Shown here: positions 58,767 to 64,000 of the stretch, piece after piece | How positions within the stretch are numbered: position 1 is the first letter of the stretch | Layout of the letters: each line of letters begins with the position of its first letter | Assembly (NCBI RefSeq): GCF_024199925.1 | Contig: NZ_JANADR010000001.1 | Location: 5,955,501-6,019,500, forward strand | Reading direction: 5' to 3' | DNA length: 64,000 bases | Origin: Bradyrhizobium sp. CCGUVB1N3 | Lineage (GTDB): Bacteria; Pseudomonadota; Alphaproteobacteria; Rhizobiales; Xanthobacteraceae | Notes under the pieces: generated by a model | Databases searched by the model: none | The model's input: only the letters and a program-made list of their open reading frames with translations | Told to the model about the DNA's origin: nothing | Program-made: the position numbers and the translations under genes

Positions 58767-58856
58767 TCTGGGCTCATCACATCGCGGGACTGTCGCACTT
58801 GTCATGCGAAGCATGTTAGCGTCCACCCGAATCCTGATCCACTTTTGGGGGCACAA

Positions 58857-59219
58857 TTGATCTGGATCGCCAATCTCCTGGTCGCGCTGGTCGCGGCCCT
58901 GCACGTCTTCTTCCTGGTCCTGGAGATGTTCCTCTGGACCAAGCCGCTCGGCCTCAAGGTCTTTCGTCAAACGTTCGACAAGGCCGTGAGCTCCGCGGTG
59001 CTGGCCGCCAATCAAGGGCTCTACAACGGCTTCCTCGCCGCCGGCCTGATCTGGGGCCTGGTGCAGGGCACACCGGCCTTCGCCGTCCAGATCAAGGTAT
59101 TCTTCCTCGTCTGCGTGATCGTTGCCGGCGTCTTCGGCGCTGCCACCGTCAGCAGTCGCATCCTGCTCGTGCAGGCGCTGCCCGCCGCGATTGCTCTGAT
59201 CGCGCTGTATCTCGCCTAA
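58857..59219 (+). CDS. DUF1304 family membrane protein
   Basis: A 120-residue protein with four transmembrane helices, starting at a TTG (58857) preceded by GGGGG. LHVFFLVLEMFLWTKP and AANQGLYNGFLAAGLIWGLV are the family's conserved segments. Function unknown. A TTG four codons earlier is possible. It is divergent from ogt, with a 90-base gap. Confidence 0.88.
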   Translation: MIWIANLLVALVAALHVFFLVLEMFLWTKPLGLKVFRQTFDKAVSSAVLAANQGLYNGFLAAGLIWGLVQGTPAFAVQIKVFFLVCVIVAGVFGAATVSSRILLVQALPAAIALIALYLA

Positions 59220-59353
59220 ACCGCTCCGGTGCGCCATCGCGATCCTTGCGTGGCGCAGAACCTTCCGCCACAATTCCCGACAGCGATGGCGGCCGCTCAA
59301 AACGGGCGCAATCAGACCATCGGCAGATAATTCCGTCAGGAGGAAGATTCCGG

Positions 59354-60580
59354 ATGAACAATCGTCTAGCTCATTTGGCCGCCACCGCGGCCTTCGCCCT
59401 TGCGCTCGCGGCTTCCCCAGCGCTCGCGCAGAAGAAATACGACACCGGCGCGACCGACACCGAGATCAAGATCGGCCAGACCGTGCCGTTCTCCGGGCCC
59501 TATTCCGTCTATGCCAATATCGGCAAGACGCAGGCCGCCTACTTCAAGATGATCAACGATCAGGGTGGCATCAACGGTCGCAAGATCAACCTGATCCAGT
59601 ATGATGACGCCTATTCGCCGCCGAAGACGGTCGAGCAGGTGCGCAAGCTGGTCGAAGGCGACGAGGTGCTGTTCACGTTCCAGATCATCGGCACCGCAGC
59701 CAATGCCGCCGTGCAGAAATATCTCAACGGCAAGAAGGTGCCGCAGCTGCTCGCCTCGACCGGCGCGGCACGCTTCAACGATCCGAAGAACTATCCCTGG
59801 ACCATCGCCTATAATCCTAACTACGTGTCCGAGGGGCGCATCTACGCAAAATACATTCTCGAAAATCACCCCAATGCCAAGGTCGGCGTGCTCTACCAGA
59901 ATGACGACATGGGCCGCGACTATCTCGCCGGCCTGAAGAGCGGCCTCGGCGACAAGGCCGCCAGCATGATCGTCGGCGAGGTGTCCTACGAGGTCACCGA
60001 TCCCACGGTCGACTCGCAGGTGGTCAAGCTGAAGTCGATGGGCACAGACGTGTTCTTCGACGCCTCGACGCCGAAATTCGCGGCACAGGCCATCAAGAAG
60101 CTGGCCGACCTCGGCTGGACGCCGGTGCACATCGTCGACATCAATGCGAGCCCGATCTCGGCGACGCTGAAACCCGCGGGCCTCGACATCTCCAAGGGCA
60201 TCATCTCGACCCAGTATGGCAAGGAGCCCGGCGATCCGCAGTGGAAGGACGATCCCGGCGTGAAGGCCTTCTTCGCCTTCATGGACAAGTATTTCCCGGA
60301 AGGCGACAAGCTCAACACCGTCAACACCTATGCCTATTCGGTGGCCGAGTTGCTGACGCAGGTGCTGAAGCAGTGCGGCGACGATCTGACGCGCGAGAAC
60401 GTCATGAAGCAGGTCGCCAGCATCAAGGACTTTACCCCGAGCTTCGCGCTGCCCGGCATCAAGATCAACACGGGACCGAACGACTTCCGCGTCAACAAGC
60501 AGATGCAGATGATGAAGTTCAACGGCGAGCGCTGGGAGCTGTTCGGCCCGATCATGGAGGACACCGGACCGTCGGGTTAG
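59354..60580 (+). CDS. Branched-chain amino acid-type ABC transporter substrate-binding protein
   Basis: A 408-residue periplasmic binding protein: signal peptide (MNNRLAHLAATAAFALALAA, cleavage after SPALAQ-like), then IKIGQTVPFSGPYSVYANIG and NDQGGINGRKINLIQYDDAY of the Peripla_BP_6 fold (Leu/Ile/Val-binding type). The permease and ATPase genes are absent here, so it is an orphan binding protein; substrates of this family also include aromatic acids and amides. AGGAGG lies before the ATG. Confidence 0.92.
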   Translation: MNNRLAHLAATAAFALALAASPALAQKKYDTGATDTEIKIGQTVPFSGPYSVYANIGKTQAAYFKMINDQGGINGRKINLIQYDDAYSPPKTVEQVRKLVEGDEVLFTFQIIGTAANAAVQKYLNGKKVPQLLASTGAARFNDPKNYPWTIAYNPNYVSEGRIYAKYILENHPNAKVGVLYQNDDMGRDYLAGLKSGLGDKAASMIVGEVSYEVTDPTVDSQVVKLKSMGTDVFFDASTPKFAAQAIKKLADLGWTPVHIVDINASPISATLKPAGLDISKGIISTQYGKEPGDPQWKDDPGVKAFFAFMDKYFPEGDKLNTVNTYAYSVAELLTQVLKQCGDDLTRENVMKQVASIKDFTPSFALPGIKINTGPNDFRVNKQMQMMKFNGERWELFGPIMEDTGPSG

Positions 60581-60608
60581 TCTCGTCAGGCCAACGCTCT
60601 CTCCGACT

Positions 60609-60630
60609 CCCTCCCCCTTGCGGGGGAGGG
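60609..60630. repeat. Family D hairpin after the binding-protein gene
   Basis: CCCTCCCCC and GGGGGAGGG form a perfect 9-bp stem with a TTGC loop. The same unit occurs at 27794-27817. It lies between convergent genes and can serve as a transcript end for both. Confidence 0.8.
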
Positions 60631-60687
60631 AACGCAGCGGAAATTGTGGCGAGAGATGTCCCTCGTTGAGGCGAACGCCGCCCTCGC

Positions 60688-61113
60688 CTACTCCGGTATC
60701 TCACCAAAATTCTTGCCGACCGGCTGCACCGCATGCCGGATCAGGCGGGAGTCTTCGACCGCCGCTTGCCGGTGTTTCACCGCTTCGCGATAAACGGGAT
60801 CGCGGATCATCTCGACGAAGGCGGCGACGCCTGGATATTCGGCGATGAAGCAGTGGTCCCAGCGCTCCTCCTGCGGACCAATCAGCATGATCTCGAACTT
60901 GCCCTGCCAGACGATGCGGCCGCCGAGGCGTGTGAACACCGGGCCACTTTCGCGACCATAGGCCGCATAGGCCTCGGCGCCGGACGCTTTGCGGCCGTCC
61001 GGATAGGCCGCCTCCTTGCGCAGGCGGACCAGGTTGAGCATGTGGATCGGGCCCGGGCGGTCGTTCTCCCGGAATTGCGCGAAAACCTCCTTGGTCGGAT
61101 CGATATGGCCCAT
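60688..61113 (-). CDS. DUF1330 domain-containing protein
   Basis: A 141-residue protein starting MGHIDPTKEVFAQFRENDRP, with PIHMLNLVRLRKEAAYPDGR and YPGVAAFVEMIRDPVYREAV, followed by AVKHRQAAVEDSRLIRHAV. This matches the ferredoxin-like DUF1330 fold; no activity is established. The Met at 61113 is preferred over the longer frame to 61191 because the family begins close to it. Confidence 0.87.
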   Translation of the reverse strand: MGHIDPTKEVFAQFRENDRPGPIHMLNLVRLRKEAAYPDGRKASGAEAYAAYGRESGPVFTRLGGRIVWQGKFEIMLIGPQEERWDHCFIAEYPGVAAFVEMIRDPVYREAVKHRQAAVEDSRLIRHAVQPVGKNFGEIPE

Positions 61114-61280
61114 GAGCGTTCCCTTTCGTTGATGGCTCGATCCTAGCTTTGCCGCACGCCTCGCGGAACCACCGGCGCGCGCCCGCCGCACCTCCTAATC
61201 GTGCGTTAAGCTTTGCGTAACCGGGCCTTAAACAGCCGCCGTTACCGTGCAGCGGGGCGGGCTGACCGGGCGTTTTGGGG

Positions 61281-63479
61281 ATGGCGTTGGGAAAGAAAAA
61301 AGGCGGGCGCAAGGAGCCGCTGTTTGGCTTGCCCGCAGCGCTGGCCGATTTGCGCCTGACGGCGGCCGATCGCATCCCCAATGCCTCGGACGACAAGCCG
61401 AAAAAGGCCAAGGCCAAGCGCCAGAGCGACGATGCCGATGACGAGCCGCCGCGCGAAAGGAAGGCGCCCGTGAGCCGCAGCGGCGCAAAGCGAAGGTCGA
61501 AGTCGAAGATCGGTTTTGGCATTGGCCGTCTCGTCTATTGGGGCGCGGTGCTCGGCCTCTGGGGCGTGATCGCCGTGATCGGCGTCGTGATCTGGGTCGG
61601 CGCCCATCTGCCGCCGATCCAATCGCTGGAGATTCCAAAACGCCCGCCGACGATCCAGATCGTCGGCATGGACGGCAGCGTGCTCGCGCAACGCGGCGAG
61701 ATGGCCGGCGCCAATGTCGCCCTGAAGGATCTGCCGCCATATTTGCCGAAGGCCTTCATCGCCATCGAGGACCGCCGCTTCTATTCGCATTTCGGCATCG
61801 ACCCGGTCGGTATCTTGCGCGCCGCCGTCACCAATGTTCTCCATCGCGGCGTCTCGCAGGGCGGCTCGACGCTGACGCAGCAGCTCGCCAAGAACCTGTT
61901 CCTGACGCAGGAGCGCACCATGCAGCGCAAGCTGCAGGAGGCCGAGCTTGCGATCTGGCTGGAGCGCAAGCACTCCAAGAACGAGATTCTGGAGCTCTAC
62001 CTCAACCGCGTCTATTTCGGCTCCGGCGCCTATGGCGTCGAGGCCGCAGCGCAGAAATATTTCGGCAAGTCGGCCAGGAACGTGACGGTCGCGGAGGCCG
62101 CGATGCTCGCGGGCCTCGTCAAATCGCCCTCGCGCCTTGCGCCCAACCGCAATCCCGAAGGCGCCGAGCAGCGCGCGCAGGTCGTGCTCGCCGCGCTGGC
62201 GGAGGCCAAATTCATCACCGAAGCGCAGGCGCAGGCCTCGATCGGCCATCCCTCCTACAATGTGAAGCCGGCCGGCGCCGGCACCGTGAATTACGTCGCC
62301 GACTGGATCGGCGAAGTGCTGGACGATCTCGTCGGACAGATCGACCAGAGCATCACGGTCGAGACCACGATTGATCCAAAGCTCCAGAGCGTGGCGGAAG
62401 CCGCCATCATCGATGAGCTCGCGGCGAAAAGCGTGAAGTTCAACGTCAGCCAGGGCGCGCTGGTCGCCATGACGCCCGACGGCGCGGTGCGCGCCTTGGT
62501 CGGCGGGCGGAACTATTCCGAGAGCCAGTACAATCGCGCGGTGACCGCCAAACGCCAGCCGGGCTCATCGTTCAAGCCGTTCGTCTATCTGACGGCGCTC
62601 GAGCAGGGGTTGACGCCCGACACGATCCGCCAGGACGCGCCGATCGAGGTCAAGGGCTGGAAGCCCGAGAACTACACACATGAGTATTTCGGCGCGGTAA
62701 CGCTGACGCAGGCGCTCGCGATGTCGCTCAACACGGTCGCAATCCGCCTCGGCCTCGAGGTCGGGCCGAAGAACGTGGTGCGCACCGCGCACCGGCTCGG
62801 CATCTCCTCGAAGCTCGAGCCCAACGCCTCGATCGCGCTCGGTACCTCCGAAGTCTCGGTCGTCGAGCTGGTCGGCGCCTATGCGCCGTTCGCCAATGGC
62901 GGCCTCGCCGTGTCGCCGCATGTGGTGACGAAGATCAAGACGATAGAAGGCGGCAAGCTGCTCTACATGCGCCAGGGTGACGAGCGCAACCAGGTGATCG
63001 AGCCGCGCTATGTGGCGATGATGAACACGATGATGCGGGAAACGCTGATCTCCGGCACCGCCAAGAAGGCGGAGATCCCCGGCTGGATGGCGGCCGGCAA
63101 GACCGGCACCAGCCAGGATTACCGCGACGCCTGGTTCGTCGGCTACACTGCCAACCTCGTCACCGGCGTCTGGCTCGGCAATGACGACAACTCGCCCACG
63201 AAGAAAGCCACCGGCGGCGGCCTGCCGGTGGAAGTCTGGTCGCGCTTCATGCGCACCGCGCACGAAGGCGTGCCGGTCGCAAGCCTGCCGAATTCGCAAG
63301 TCGGCTGGGGTCTGTCGAACCTCGCGCAGGCGGCCTCGCAAGTCTCCGCCCCGACGCAGCCCGCTCCCGTCAGCAACGGTGGCACTCGCCCGCCCCCGAC
63401 GCGCGCCAATGTGCGACCGGAGCCGGCCGCGGGGCTCGATGGCTGGCTGATGGATCGGTTGTTCGGCGGGAACCGGTAG
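61281..63479 (+). CDS. mrcA: Penicillin-binding protein 1A-type peptidoglycan synthase
   Basis: A 732-residue bifunctional synthase: a long basic cytoplasmic N-terminus (about 80 residues), one transmembrane helix (about 88-108), a GT51 transglycosylase (AIEDRRFYSHFGIDPVGILR, GGSTLTQQLAKNLFL) and a penicillin-binding transpeptidase with SSFKPFVY (SxxK), SLNTVAIRL (SxN) and GKTGTSQDYRDAWFVGYTA (KTG). The C-terminus is a Pro-rich tail. A TTG two codons upstream is an alternative start. Confidence 0.95.
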   Translation: MALGKKKGGRKEPLFGLPAALADLRLTAADRIPNASDDKPKKAKAKRQSDDADDEPPRERKAPVSRSGAKRRSKSKIGFGIGRLVYWGAVLGLWGVIAVIGVVIWVGAHLPPIQSLEIPKRPPTIQIVGMDGSVLAQRGEMAGANVALKDLPPYLPKAFIAIEDRRFYSHFGIDPVGILRAAVTNVLHRGVSQGGSTLTQQLAKNLFLTQERTMQRKLQEAELAIWLERKHSKNEILELYLNRVYFGSGAYGVEAAAQKYFGKSARNVTVAEAAMLAGLVKSPSRLAPNRNPEGAEQRAQVVLAALAEAKFITEAQAQASIGHPSYNVKPAGAGTVNYVADWIGEVLDDLVGQIDQSITVETTIDPKLQSVAEAAIIDELAAKSVKFNVSQGALVAMTPDGAVRALVGGRNYSESQYNRAVTAKRQPGSSFKPFVYLTALEQGLTPDTIRQDAPIEVKGWKPENYTHEYFGAVTLTQALAMSLNTVAIRLGLEVGPKNVVRTAHRLGISSKLEPNASIALGTSEVSVVELVGAYAPFANGGLAVSPHVVTKIKTIEGGKLLYMRQGDERNQVIEPRYVAMMNTMMRETLISGTAKKAEIPGWMAAGKTGTSQDYRDAWFVGYTANLVTGVWLGNDDNSPTKKATGGGLPVEVWSRFMRTAHEGVPVASLPNSQVGWGLSNLAQAASQVSAPTQPAPVSNGGTRPPPTRANVRPEPAAGLDGWLMDRLFGGNR

Positions 63480-63814
63480 CTGATCAGGCGCGATCAGACT
63501 TGGCCTGAACAAAAAGCTCGAAAACAACCCCATGCAAAGTAGCCGTCGACGGCCGGCGTGACGCACGGTGGATCTGCGTAGCCATCTGACACATCGGACA
63601 AATCAGCGGGCACGGCGCAATTTCGCTGCGCGTGGGGTCAGGCGTGCTGACGTCACCACCTTTTCGACTGTCATTCCCCGCGTAGGCGGGGAATCCAGTA
63701 CGCCGCGGCTTCTCCGTATTCGTTACCGCCTCTGGAATACTGGATCGCCCGCCCCAGTGCGCAAGTGCGCACAAGGCGGGCGATGACACCTTCAATTGGG
63801 CTGGTAACGAGGAC
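63480..63814. other. Intergenic region with a family C repeat
   Basis: A stretch of 335 bases between two convergent genes. The first 190 bases show no feature I can name; the rest is the repeat at 63670-63787. Open frames in it are not supported. Confidence 0.7.
63670..63787 (+). repeat. Repeat family C, copy 2
   Basis: About 118 bases, in the same orientation as the copy at 17475-17595. It starts TGTCATTCCCCGCG, has GGCTTCTCCGTATTCGT and CGCCTCTGGAATACTGGAT in the middle and ends GGCGGGCGATGAC. The two copies differ by scattered substitutions. Confidence 0.85.
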
Positions 63815-64000
63815 TCAATCCTCGATCCCGTACCGATGCAGGTCGTTGCCGTGCGTGTCGAGCCACTTCTTGGCGCGCTCGACCGACGGGCAGACCTTCG
63901 CGCACACCCGCCAGAACCGCGGTGAGTGGTTCATCTCGACGAGATGGGCGACCTCGTGGGCGGCGAGATAGTCCAGCACGTAGGGCGGCGCGAGGATCAG
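63815..64000 (-). CDS. M48/YgjP-like zinc metallopeptidase, C-terminal part
   Basis: The 5' end lies beyond the window, so about 61 C-terminal residues are visible. They contain YLAAHEVAHLVEMNHSPRFW, that is the zinc motif HExxH followed by a third His, and end RYGIED. This fits the YgjP/SprT-like (DUF45) metallopeptidases. Activity and substrate are unknown. It is convergent with the PBP1A gene. Confidence 0.85.
   Translation of the reverse strand: MILAPPYVLDYLAAHEVAHLVEMNHSPRFWRVCAKVCPSVERAKKWLDTHGNDLHRYGIED

Noticed and set aside
63480..63669. Possible RNA gene in the gap after the PBP1A gene
   Set aside because: I could not find a tRNA cloverleaf or a convincing hairpin outside the family C repeat.

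Overview
The window looks like chromosomal core DNA of a Bradyrhizobium-type alphaproteobacterium (order Hyphomicrobiales). The evidence is high GC codon use throughout, the gene order nit-DUF1178 / ubiG / lysC-ptsP-prfA-prmC, the phaA-phaB pair next to phaR, intradiol aromatic ring-cleavage genes, ssuABC, and many short palindromic intergenic repeats. I see no rRNA, tRNA, CRISPR array, transposase, integrase or phage gene. Nearly every base is explained by intact genes; only the two edge genes are truncated.

Layout. 1-9.2 kb: C-terminus of a nitrilase-family hydrolase, DUF1178, a DMT exporter, ubiG, a bPH2 membrane protein, lysC, ptsP (enzyme I of the nitrogen PTS), prfA and prmC. 9.2-13.4 kb: a 483-nt non-coding leader with clear hairpins, an Asn-rich DUF4167 protein, a methyltransferase, gloB, a DUF985 cupin and a flavin reductase-like protein. 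13.3-17.4 kb: a DMT exporter and the polyhydroxybutyrate genes phaB and phaA, with phaR divergent. 17.8-22.7 kb: two convergent GGDEF/EAL proteins, one canonical and one with a ruined GGDEF site. 22.8-28 kb: two unknown proteins, rpmF, mtgA, ispA, DUF1345, GFA and NTF2-like proteins. 28-35.5 kb: class A beta-lactamase, CPA1 antiporter, amidase, TauD-family dioxygenase, ispG, DMT transporter and a Zur-like repressor. 35.6-38.8 kb: marR-emrA-emrB efflux operon. 39-42 kb: an APH-like kinase and a membrane chemoreceptor. 42-45.7 kb: pcaGH, a hydroxyquinol-type dioxygenase and a pcaF-type thiolase. 46-50.5 kb: mutS and a soluble triple-PAS chemoreceptor. 50.7-55.2 kb: a membrane protein, OsmC and ssuBCA. 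55.3-64 kb: glnD, ogt, DUF1304, a Liv-type binding protein, DUF1330, a PBP1A-type synthase and a partial M48/YgjP-like peptidase.

How the genes fit together. Several genes serve carbon/nitrogen balance (ptsP, glnD, lysC, PHB storage with phaR). Others serve cell wall work (mtgA, PBP1A, amidase, beta-lactamase), c-di-GMP and chemotaxis signalling, catabolism of aromatics and sulfonates, and export (three DMT proteins and EmrAB). There is no obvious genomic island.

The least explained material lies between genes. It includes at least five families of palindromic repeats, one of which occurs in both orientations; the structured leader before the DUF4167 gene; a triplicated TGCGGCAT motif between phaA and phaR; and AT-rich palindromes before marR and pcaH. 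I did not find a convincing new defence, mobile or biosynthetic system. All coordinates, motifs and residue numbers come from reading the sequence; family assignments rest on remembered family signatures and were not checked by database search.
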